A DNA stretch of 64,000 nt from NCBI GenBank assembly GCA_902363555.1, contig CABJAM010000004.1, positions 3,778 to 67,777 on the forward strand, read 5' to 3'. Position 1 is the stretch's first letter. Each line of letters starts with the position of its first letter. A program made the position numbers and the translations under genes. The DNA comes from Lachnospiraceae bacterium. GTDB taxonomy: Bacteria > Bacillota > Clostridia > Lachnospirales > Lachnospiraceae. A model generated the notes under the pieces. The model worked only from the letters and a program-made list of their open reading frames with translations. It made no database searches and was not told the origin of the DNA. Below are positions 16,338-24,274 of this stretch, piece by piece.

Positions 16338-18914
16338 TTGGCATGGATGGACTATTCTAAGGAGGAGGTGCGGGTGTTCCACCCGCTGTGCGAAAAGGGG
16401 TTAAACGGTGCCCTGGACCGGCTGGGCCTTTTAGATACCTACGAGGTGCTGCATCACCAGATGACCGGCAGCCTGGAAATGGATTATGTCATTGCCAACC
16501 GGCGGACGCGAAAATATCTCTGCGTCGTGGAGATAAAGCGGACCCCGTCGGCGGTCAACAGTATGCGTTACCAGTATCAGGCCGCCTCCTATGTGGAAAA
16601 CAGCTTTACCCAGATGGAACAGCCATTTTATCTGCTCACCAATCTGGAATATACCTACGCCTTCCGCTATGATGCGGGCCGCAAGGGTGTGGCCGCGCAG
16701 ATATTAAAGCCCGGACTGAAAAAGAGTGCGGAATTTAAAAAGACAGTCGGTGAGGCGGAGTTTTTAAACTTTCTGATCCCCCACTTTGAAGAGCTGATTC
16801 GGGCCTTTGTGGCCAATGACTATGAGTATTTATGTACGCTGGAGCGGTTTGAAAAGCACATGGCTGCCGTGGCCGGCGATCACCGTCAGTGGAAGAGCAG
16901 TTTGGCGGTCCTGCTTTACGAATATATCCGCGGAGCCTTTGACGGAGCGGAGCGCGGACTGCGCTGGCGTCCGGCGGTGGCGTACCGGGATGATGTGCAG
17001 CTTTTGTGCCGGGAAGGCCATTCTGTGGATTTTGATGGTATTTTTTCCTATGACGATGTTCATTATATGAAAAAATATCCGCTGCCGCCGGATTTTCTGG
17101 CCGAGCTTTACGAGCTGGGGCGGCAGAATATTTCCGGTGAAAGTGTGGCTGATGTGCTCCATTTGGCGGCTTCTAAGGGGCACGAGCACGACGGGGAGGT
17201 TCCCACGGACTCTGAGCTTGCAGACATCGTTGCTGTGCTGGCAAAGATCGCCCTGGGCAAAAATGAGCTTACGGGCACCATCTGTGACCCGGCGGCTGGC
17301 AGCGGCAATCTTTTAAGCGCCGCATCCCGGGTGTTCGATATTGAACCCGGGCAGATCATGGCCAATGATATTAATGAGAAGCTTTTAGAGCTTTTGACGC
17401 TGCGCTGCGGCCTGGCATTTCCCCAGAATATCTGCCGGGGAAATGCGCCGACGGTCACAGCGCTCAATGCGGCGGCATTGCCGGACGACTATTTTGAACC
17501 GGTGCAGGTCATTGTGATGAACCCACCCTACGTGTCGGGGATTTATTCAGTGGCGCAAAAAAAGCCCCTGTTTGACCGTATTTTAGCGGCTACCGGGGAA
17601 AATTCCCGGCTGCTTTGCGGGCAGGCCGGGCTGGAATGTGTTTTTGTGGAGCTCATCTGCGCTCTGGCAAAGCCGGGAACGGTCTGCACCTGTGTGCTGC
17701 CAAAAACCCATCTGACGGCCCGCGGACCGGAGGCCGTGGCTTTTCGACGGCTGCTGCTGGAACGTTTTGGCCTGGACTATGTTTTTGATTACCCAAGAAT
17801 CGGCATATTTGAGGAAGTCATCAAGGACACCTGCGTGATCGTCGGACATATCGGCCGGACCACAGAGCGTGTAAACTTTATATCCAGCACATTGAAAATC
17901 GCGGAAATCGACAGCCACGTATTTGAGCGCAGCGTCCGCAGTATAGAGAATTATGTAAACTTTGAACCGCTGATGTACGGCGTAGATGCGCGGACTGCTT
18001 CATTTTCCGAGCTGATGGAAACCTCCGGTGACGGATGGAAGCTTGTAAGCCGGGAATATGAGGACGTCACCGAATTTATAGGCAGACAGTACAAGGCCAA
18101 CGAAAAGCTTCTCCGCCTGGGCAGTCTGGATCAATTCAAAGACCGCTTTAAGCGTGGGAAATGCAATAACGAAGGCGCCAAGGAGCTGTTATATATCAAT
18201 CTGAACGATAGCCTGTACACCGAAGTTGTCGGCTGTCTTGGTGAACTGGCGCCAGGCATCGTCAATGCCGATGCTTCCAATAAGAGTATGGATGTAGGCA
18301 GCGGTTACTGTCATTTTCTAAAAACCGAAGATATGAGCGCATCCGCCGTGGACGAGGTCATCCGCACCTACGAAAAATACCAGCGTGAGGGCGGCAGACA
18401 GAAGAAAAACATAAAGACCCATGAGCAGCTTGCCGCACTACTGCAAAAGGAACAGAGCTTTTCCTTTGCCCCAAACCAGGTCCTGATCCCCCGGGCCATC
18501 CGCCGCCACGCCCAAATCTACTATACCACCCAGGAAACCTACGTATCCACCAACTTTTTCTGCCTGGACATGAAAACCGGACAGGCAGCCCAGATAACCG
18601 CTGCCTGGATGACCACCATTTTCTACCAGCTCCTGTGCGAATACTATCAAAAGGACCAGGAGGGCGCCCGCAAAATGGAGCGCAAACAGCTCGCAGACAC
18701 ATACATTCCCAGGCCGGAGCTCCTGACCGAAGAAGAAGCCGCTGCCCTGACCACCCTTCTGCCAGATATTAGATTTCTGGATTTCAACGACATCCAGATC
18801 CGCCCCATAGACGAAGCCTGGGCCAAAATCCTGTGGGGCCGCGACGCCGAGGAAGTCCTGTCAGATGCTTACTTTTATCTGAGTATGATGGTCAAAAAGC
18901 GCCGAGGCCAGTAA
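16338..18914 (+). CDS. Nuclease-adenine methyltransferase fusion (type IIG-like restriction enzyme)
   Basis: A protein of 858 residues. The N-terminus carries a PD-(D/E)xK-like nuclease signature: Asp 49 in LEMDYVIANRR and E65-I-K67 in VVEIKRTPSA. The central N6-adenine methyltransferase has motif I DPAAGSGN (from about 317) and NPPY at about 395-398. The C-terminal 400 residues are a probable specificity region. This order (nuclease, methylase, specificity) is that of type IIG enzymes, so it should cut and modify. The start is uncertain: AGGAGG at 16324-16329 is two bases from ATG 16332 but eight from TTG 16338, which I prefer. It is the last gene of the cassette and ends before a strong hairpin (18936-18978). 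Confidence 0.78.
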   Translation: MAWMDYSKEEVRVFHPLCEKGLNGALDRLGLLDTYEVLHHQMTGSLEMDYVIANRRTRKYLCVVEIKRTPSAVNSMRYQYQAASYVENSFTQMEQPFYLLTNLEYTYAFRYDAGRKGVAAQILKPGLKKSAEFKKTVGEAEFLNFLIPHFEELIRAFVANDYEYLCTLERFEKHMAAVAGDHRQWKSSLAVLLYEYIRGAFDGAERGLRWRPAVAYRDDVQLLCREGHSVDFDGIFSYDDVHYMKKYPLPPDFLAELYELGRQNISGESVADVLHLAASKGHEHDGEVPTDSELADIVAVLAKIALGKNELTGTICDPAAGSGNLLSAASRVFDIEPGQIMANDINEKLLELLTLRCGLAFPQNICRGNAPTVTALNAAALPDDYFEPVQVIVMNPPYVSGIYSVAQKKPLFDRILAATGENSRLLCGQAGLECVFVELICALAKPGTVCTCVLPKTHLTARGPEAVAFRRLLLERFGLDYVFDYPRIGIFEEVIKDTCVIVGHIGRTTERVNFISSTLKIAEIDSHVFERSVRSIENYVNFEPLMYGVDARTASFSELMETSGDGWKLVSREYEDVTEFIGRQYKANEKLLRLGSLDQFKDRFKRGKCNNEGAKELLYINLNDSLYTEVVGCLGELAPGIVNADASNKSMDVGSGYCHFLKTEDMSASAVDEVIRTYEKYQREGGRQKKNIKTHEQLAALLQKEQSFSFAPNQVLIPRAIRRHAQIYYTTQETYVSTNFFCLDMKTGQAAQITAAWMTTIFYQLLCEYYQKDQEGARKMERKQLADTYIPRPELLTEEEAAALTTLLPDIRFLDFNDIQIRPIDEAWAKILWGRDAEEVLSDAYFYLSMMVKKRRGQ

Positions 18915-18935
18915 TAGCGACGGCGGTTCTAACTT

Positions 18936-18978
18936 AAACGCGCGCCAGGCCAGCAATCCGCCAGCTCGGCGTGCGTTT
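18936..18978. terminator. Hairpin between the restriction gene and pepF
   Basis: AAACGCGCGCC (18936-18946) pairs with GGCGTGCGTTT (18968-18978) over 11 bases with one wobble and a 21-base loop. It lies between convergent genes and ends in TTT on the plus strand, with TTTAAG on the other, so it may act in both directions. Confidence 0.6.
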
Positions 18979-18994
18979 GCGTCAGAATCGGTAT

Positions 18995-20797
18995 CTATTT
19001 TGTCAATTCTTCCAATTCATTAATCAATTCCCCAAACAGCTTCAGCGCCCTCTCAATAGGCTCCGGCGAATCCATATCCACCCCGGCCCCCCGAAGCAGC
19101 TCGATAGGTGTCTTAGAGCATCCGCCCGACAGAAATTCAATATAATCCTTCACCGCCGGCGCGCCCTCGCTGAGAATTTTCTGAGACAATGCCATAGCCG
19201 CGGAAAATCCCGTAGCATACTGGAACACATAAAAATTATAATAAAAATGAGGAATACGCGCCCATTCCATATCGATTTCCTCATCAATGACCACATCGCT
19301 TCCATAATACTTGGCATTGAGATCATGGTAAAGCTCTTTAAGGTAATCGGCAGTCAGGCCAACGCCCTGTTCGCTGGCTTCATTGATCATCATTTCAAAC
19401 TCTGCAAACATCGTCTGACGGTAAAGCGTCGTGCGGAACTGTTCAAGAAAATAATTGATCAGATAAGCACGTACCTTTTTATCATCCGTATTTTTCAGAA
19501 GGTACTGCATCAGCAGCGATTCATTACAGGTGGAGGCCACCTCGGCTACGAAAATCACATAATCCGCATCCGGCTCCGGCTGATTTTTATTGGACAGATA
19601 GGAGTGGATGGCGTGACCCATTTCGTGGGCCAGCGTGAATTCTGAATTTAACGTGTCCTTATGGTTCAGCAAAACGAAGGGATGGGGCTTATGGCCGGAG
19701 GAATAGGCGCCGGAGCGCTTGCCGATATTTTCATAAACATCGATCCAGCGGTTTTCAAAGCCTTCCTTTAAAATAGCCTGATAATCGGAGCCAAGGACGG
19801 CTACGGCTTCCATGACGTTTTTCTTTGCTTCCTCAAATGGGATCTTTACGTCCACATCCGGGATCATAGGAACATAAAGGTCGTACATGTGAAGCTCGTC
19901 CACGCCCAGCAGCTTTTTGCGCAGAGCCATATATTTATGAAGGTAGCCCATATTGTCGTGAACGGTCTGGATCAGATTTTTGTAAACGCTCACGGGAACA
20001 TTGGTCACGTTTAAAGCGGCTTCCAGAGTGGACGGATACTTGCGGGCCTGAGCAAAAAACTTTAGCTGGCTGACCTGAGCGGACAGCAGCGCAGCCGAGG
20101 TGTTTTGAGTCTTTTCCAGGGTACGGTACAGATTCCTGAAAGCATCGCGGCGGATCCGGCGATCACTGTTTTCCATCAGGGTGATGAAGCTTCCGTTGGT
20201 CAGAGGAAGTTCCCTGCCTTCATCGTCTAAGACCGGCGGATAGGAAGCATCGGCATTATTTTTCATGGAAAATATTTTATCCGGGGCATCGGCCAGCTCA
20301 CCGGCGGCAGCCAGCAGCCTTTCTTCGGCTTCGGAGAGGATGTGATCCTTTAAACGGCGAAGTTCCGTCAGGCTTCTGCGGTATATTTCAAGCTTAGGCT
20401 CCTCCGAATAGAAGCGGTCCAGTGTTTCGTCGGGGATCGCAAGGATTTCCGGGCTGGAAAATGAAAGCTTGCCGGAGCATTCCACGTAGGCGGCGGTCGC
20501 CTTTGAAAGCATGGCCTGGTAGGTGCTGTTGGTCGTATCCACATCGTATCTGCGTGATGCGTAGCCGTGGATTCTTTCGATTAGCTCGCCGATTTCGGTT
20601 TCAAGGGCACAGTATTTATAAAGATTTTGTGCGCTGGAGCCAAGGCTTCCCTGATATTTAACAATGTCCTGTGTGCGGCTGCTTAACTGGCCCAATGCGG
20701 CTTCCCAGTCCGCGTCGGTTGGAAATAGGTCCTCGATGGCCCACGTATCCGCCGGGTTCACGGCGCTGCGGGGCAGAATTTTAGTTGTGTCTGACAT
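18995..20797 (-). CDS. pepF: Oligoendopeptidase F (M3B metallopeptidase)
   Basis: A cytosolic zinc peptidase of 600 residues that degrades oligopeptides. The zinc motif is HEMGH (H391, E392, H395) in TLAHEMGHAIHSYLS, with the third ligand Glu expected in FVAEVASTCNE, as in the PepF family. Length and the N-terminal helical region (WAIEDLFPTDADWE) fit the family well. ATG 20797 has an AAAGGAG-type site upstream. It is on the same strand as the TetR-MFS-hydrolase operon, separated by 148 bases that include half of a GTAACAG element (about 20851-20862) and a 7-base hairpin (20860-20892), so it probably has its own promoter. Confidence 0.93.
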   Translation of the reverse strand: MSDTTKILPRSAVNPADTWAIEDLFPTDADWEAALGQLSSRTQDIVKYQGSLGSSAQNLYKYCALETEIGELIERIHGYASRRYDVDTTNSTYQAMLSKATAAYVECSGKLSFSSPEILAIPDETLDRFYSEEPKLEIYRRSLTELRRLKDHILSEAEERLLAAAGELADAPDKIFSMKNNADASYPPVLDDEGRELPLTNGSFITLMENSDRRIRRDAFRNLYRTLEKTQNTSAALLSAQVSQLKFFAQARKYPSTLEAALNVTNVPVSVYKNLIQTVHDNMGYLHKYMALRKKLLGVDELHMYDLYVPMIPDVDVKIPFEEAKKNVMEAVAVLGSDYQAILKEGFENRWIDVYENIGKRSGAYSSGHKPHPFVLLNHKDTLNSEFTLAHEMGHAIHSYLSNKNQPEPDADYVIFVAEVASTCNESLLMQYLLKNTDDKKVRAYLINYFLEQFRTTLYRQTMFAEFEMMINEASEQGVGLTADYLKELYHDLNAKYYGSDVVIDEEIDMEWARIPHFYYNFYVFQYATGFSAAMALSQKILSEGAPAVKDYIEFLSGGCSKTPIELLRGAGVDMDSPEPIERALKLFGELINELEELTK

Positions 20798-20945
20798 ACT
20801 CTATACTCCTTTACTTTATTTTATAAAAAAGCTAACTGTTCATTAGGGCCGAACTGTTACAGGCGGAGATGCGTATTTACATAAGCCGCCTGCATATATA
20901 TTACCACGTTTCCACGCATAAGTCACCGGCATTAAATGCGCCCGG

Positions 20946-21908
20946 TTAGCCTTCAAAAAACTGGAAGACTTTTTTATAGTATGCCCCAACACTTTGTTTT
21001 GTATCATTGCTGTAAATCTCATGGCGGCTGTTTTTTACGAGACACAGGTGCTTTTCTCCGGGAAGTCTGCGGAAAAATTTGTGGATCCCGGAATTTTTCA
21101 CACAGGTATCGTGGTCCGACGTGAGAATCAGCAGGGGTGTGATGATTTTTTTGCAGCGGCGCCGCGCCGTGAGCTGATGGGTGCCGATGATGTTGTGATA
21201 AAGCCAGTCGTAGGTGCTCCCGCTCGTTTGCAGCAGCTCATTATTGCGGCGGCGCTGTAAATGGTATTCAAAGCGGGCGCGGCTGCGGGCGGCGCAGGTC
21301 TCAAAGCGGTCATTGTCAATCGTCTGATTCTGGCCGAGAACAAAGTCTTTGCCATGGCCGGTAAAATGTTTAAGGGCTGCGATGGCAAAGGCGGCAGCTT
21401 CCGGAACATTGGCCGTCTGCATACGGATCATGGGTGCATTTAAAATAGCTTTTTTAAAGGTCAGGGGATACTGCTCCAAAAAGGCTGCGCCGATAGCTCC
21501 GCCCATGGAATGGGCATACAGGTAGCGGTCAAGGCCCGGCGAATTGGGGATAACGATTCGGGTAATAAAATTATGTAAATCTGTTATGTAATGTTGAAAG
21601 CTTTCCACATATACTTTGTGGAGATTGTCCGCCTGACGGCCGGAATATCCGTGGCCCCGCCAGTCCATCGCAAATACCATATAGTGCCGGCGGAGAAAGT
21701 AGTAGATCATCTCTTTGTACTTTTGGATACACTCTGTAAAGCCGTGGCAGATGACTACGGCGCCCCGGGGATTTTTCACCGTATAATATTCGTAGTACAG
21801 CTTCAAACCGTCAAAGGCTTTAAATTCCCCCTTGTGTAAGCGCCGGGTTAAAAAGGGCATCACGGTATTTTCTATAAATGGTTTATATTCCTCTTCTTCT
21901 GGTATCAT
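20946..21908 (-). CDS. Alpha/beta hydrolase, lysophospholipase/monoglyceride lipase-like
   Basis: A serine hydrolase of 320 residues. The oxyanion-hole region is VVICHGFTECIQKY, the nucleophile is Ser 134 in YAHSMGGAIG (an Ala replaces the first Gly of GxSxG), the acid is the Asp in LTSDHDTCV and the base the His in KNSRHEIYS. The pattern FAMDWRGHGYSGRQ is typical of Hydrolase_4 (monoacylglycerol lipase-like) enzymes. No signal peptide is seen. It is the third gene of the TetR-MFS-hydrolase operon, seven bases after the transporter, so it probably acts on a compound moved by that transporter; its substrate is unknown. Confidence 0.85.
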   Translation of the reverse strand: MIPEEEEYKPFIENTVMPFLTRRLHKGEFKAFDGLKLYYEYYTVKNPRGAVVICHGFTECIQKYKEMIYYFLRRHYMVFAMDWRGHGYSGRQADNLHKVYVESFQHYITDLHNFITRIVIPNSPGLDRYLYAHSMGGAIGAAFLEQYPLTFKKAILNAPMIRMQTANVPEAAAFAIAALKHFTGHGKDFVLGQNQTIDNDRFETCAARSRARFEYHLQRRRNNELLQTSGSTYDWLYHNIIGTHQLTARRRCKKIITPLLILTSDHDTCVKNSGIHKFFRRLPGEKHLCLVKNSRHEIYSNDTKQSVGAYYKKVFQFFEG

Positions 21909-21914
21909 TGACTA

Positions 21915-23276
21915 TTACCTCCTGCTTTCGCTCTGAATCATGTGGTTGACCTTACGTTCATTATAGAACAAAAACAGCACGCCGCCAAGTACACAAAATG
22001 CAGTTGCAGTAATTGCCACGATCCGATAGCCATCCACTCCGGAGCCCAAGGTGGATAATGCGGTGAATAGCAGCATGGAAACGCTCTGGCCCAGCTTAAA
22101 GGCAAAGGTGCGGGCCGCATAAAACATCCCTTCTCTGTTTTTTCCTGTGGTCAGGGCATCGCTCTGGGAAATGTCGGCTACCACAGCCTGGGGAAGGATT
22201 CCGAATACTGCCATGGGAAATGCGGCGGCTATAACGAGGATAATTCCCTGGACCGTCGGTGAAACGCCCGGAATATTGCCGAGGAACGCCGTATAGAGGA
22301 AGCAGAGTGAGAAAAAGCCGAAAGCGGTCAGAAGCAGCTTTTTCTTGCCAACCTTCAGGGCAATTTTATGTATGGGCATATAAAATACAAGCGACAGGGC
22401 GGTCATCATAACGAAAAAAACGGTGGTCATGCTTTCGTCAAGCTCCAGGAGACTGGTGACGAAAAACGGCAGACCGGTCTGAAATATGGTAATAGCGATC
22501 CAATAGCTGATATCGGAGCCCACAAACAGTTTGAAATTATTATTTTTAAATGTCTGGATCAGAGAGGTAAAGGCGGAATCCTCCACCGGATGCGCTGTCA
22601 CATAGTCTTTTTCCTTAATGGTAAATACCGGCACAAGCAGGCAGCACAGGGCGATGGCACTAAAAATTCCAAAAGTCAGGCGAATGGCATTGACGCGCCC
22701 CATGGACGGCTCAAATAGCCCCCAGATGACCGGCGCCACATAGGCCAGGGCGGTTCCGGCAATGAACGTGAAGGATATGGTGGTGGAAATGTCCAGCCGC
22801 TGCTTCTGATCATGGCCAAGCTCCGGGATCAGGGCATTGTAAGGCGTGCAGTAGGAGGTAATGGACAGATAATAGCAAAGCAGCATTATAAATAGAAAGA
22901 GCGCATTGATCCAGCTTGTGCCGCCATAGGGTGAACAAAAAACAAGGAAGGTGGATACCGCCAGCGGAATGGCAGCCCATTTAAGAAATGGGATACGGCG
23001 GCCCTGGGGCGATTTGCATTTATCCGACAAGGATGCGATCAACGGATCTGTGAACGCATCAAAAATACGGGCGAAGGCGGTAATGCCACCGATGATCGTG
23101 GCAATGCCAAGTACTGCCAGCCCCTGGGGTATAAATACAGTCTGCCCCGCATCCTGAGCGCTTTGATTGGGCTGGTAAAAATAGACGAGCCAGTTGGAAA
23201 TGAGGCCGGACAGCATCGACCAGCCAAGCTGTCCAACAGCAAAAAGCCAGATTTTTTTATTAGTTAAAGTTTTCAT
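21915..23276 (-). CDS. MFS transporter of the GPH sugar:cation symporter type
   Basis: A 12-helix membrane transporter of 453 residues. The N-terminus WLFAVGQLGWSMLSGLISNWL and the loop DAFTDPLIASLSDKCKSPQGRRIPFLKW are hallmarks of the glycoside-pentoside-hexuronide:cation symporter group (MFS_2). I placed the start at ATG 23276 because GGGGGA lies five bases upstream on the minus strand; a longer frame from 23324 has no such site. It sits between its TetR repressor and the alpha/beta hydrolase. The cargo may be a glycoside or lipid-linked compound, but context does not decide this. Confidence 0.83.
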   Translation of the reverse strand: MKTLTNKKIWLFAVGQLGWSMLSGLISNWLVYFYQPNQSAQDAGQTVFIPQGLAVLGIATIIGGITAFARIFDAFTDPLIASLSDKCKSPQGRRIPFLKWAAIPLAVSTFLVFCSPYGGTSWINALFLFIMLLCYYLSITSYCTPYNALIPELGHDQKQRLDISTTISFTFIAGTALAYVAPVIWGLFEPSMGRVNAIRLTFGIFSAIALCCLLVPVFTIKEKDYVTAHPVEDSAFTSLIQTFKNNNFKLFVGSDISYWIAITIFQTGLPFFVTSLLELDESMTTVFFVMMTALSLVFYMPIHKIALKVGKKKLLLTAFGFFSLCFLYTAFLGNIPGVSPTVQGIILVIAAAFPMAVFGILPQAVVADISQSDALTTGKNREGMFYAARTFAFKLGQSVSMLLFTALSTLGSGVDGYRIVAITATAFCVLGGVLFLFYNERKVNHMIQSESRR

Positions 23277-23377
23277 AAAAATCCCCCTATAAATTCTTAG
23301 ACATTCATAGACATTCCTGCGCATTGCGCAATATATCAGCGCTGCTCAGCTTTTTTTCTGCGGGCAGCGAGTTAAAG

Positions 23378-24091
23378 TCAAACTTGCTTGACCGCGGCTG
23401 CTGCGGGAGGTTTGACTTCGCCGGTGGGCTCTGGCGACAGCCCACGCAGCAGCAGTTCTCTCAGAAGCAGCAGTTCTTCCCGGCCATCCACCCAGGAATC
23501 CATTTCCAGTATATCTCCCTGGCAGATCAGCTTGGAGGTCAGGCTGAGCATGGTGTGAAATATGGTAAAGTAAACAAGCTCCGGCGGTTTCGACAGGTAA
23601 AGTGTGCCGTCGGCACAGCCCTTTTCCAGCGCCGCAACAGCATAGCCTTTGAGGAAAATAATAACCTGCTGGTAATCGTCCAATTGTTCCCTGGAAATGC
23701 CGCTGCCCCTTGTGTAGCTGTCAAATGCCATCAGCAGCCATAAAAAATCCGGTGCATAGTCGTACAGGTCGATAAAGATGCCGAGAATATACCGCACCTG
23801 TGCCTGCCCGCAAAGCTTGGCAAAATTCGGACTTTCAATCTGTGGCAGGTAGTGCTGGCTTTGCTCCTGCCAGGCTTCAATGACTGCGGCCACGACCACA
23901 TCGTTTTTCGTGGGAAAATACCGGTATATCGTGGCGCTGCCAATACCCGCGGCTTCGGCTATTTGTTCCATGGTGGTGGCTTCAATCCCCTGGCTGCCAA
24001 ACAGTGCGATGGCATGGGAGAGAATGGCCTGGCGGCGTTTTTCTTTGTTGGACTGGCGGAGCGGTGTGGTTCCTGTGTCTGAAGTTGACAT
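23378..24091 (-). CDS. TetR-family repressor
   Basis: A regulator of 237 residues. The N-terminal HTH (about residues 15-62) reads EKRRQAILSHAIALFGSQGIEATTMEQIAEAAGIGSATIYRYFPTKND in order, a textbook TetR signature; the remaining 175 residues form the ligand-binding and dimer domain. It is the first gene of the operon with the MFS transporter and hydrolase. Two 15-base palindromes upstream (24146-24160 and 24174-24188) overlap its own promoter, so it probably represses the whole operon, including itself, until a transported or hydrolysed ligand is bound. Confidence 0.9.
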   Translation of the reverse strand: MSTSDTGTTPLRQSNKEKRRQAILSHAIALFGSQGIEATTMEQIAEAAGIGSATIYRYFPTKNDVVVAAVIEAWQEQSQHYLPQIESPNFAKLCGQAQVRYILGIFIDLYDYAPDFLWLLMAFDSYTRGSGISREQLDDYQQVIIFLKGYAVAALEKGCADGTLYLSKPPELVYFTIFHTMLSLTSKLICQGDILEMDSWVDGREELLLLRELLLRGLSPEPTGEVKPPAAAAVKQV

Positions 24092-24140
24092 AAGTATGAT
24101 CCTCCTTTCTGCAAATCGCTTGCAGATTCGTTATATGTAA

Positions 24141-24203
24141 AAAATGATAGTGATGCTATCAAATTTATAATTCGATAGTATCACTATCATTTTATTTTGT
24201 AAA
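24141..24203 (-). promoter_or_regulatory. TetR operon promoter with twin palindromic operators
   Basis: Two 20-base arms (24141-24160 and 24174-24193) are inverted copies with one difference, 13 bases apart. Each arm holds its own palindrome of the form GATAGTGATxCTATC. On the minus strand a -35 box TTTACA (24203-24198) and a -10 box TACTAT (24180-24175) are 17 bases apart, and the -10 lies inside the upstream operator. This is a strong candidate for the TetR binding site. Confidence 0.75.
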
Positions 24204-24274
24204 GGGGGAATTTCCATTAATTTCTAATATAATTGTTTGCGGCTTTTTAAACTATGAAGGGGCCGCACTGGGGT

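Noticed and set aside
13617..18914. BREX, DISARM or Dnd phage defence island
   Set aside because: No PglZ, BrxC, DrmAB or DndCDE-like genes; only methylases and one nuclease-methylase are present.
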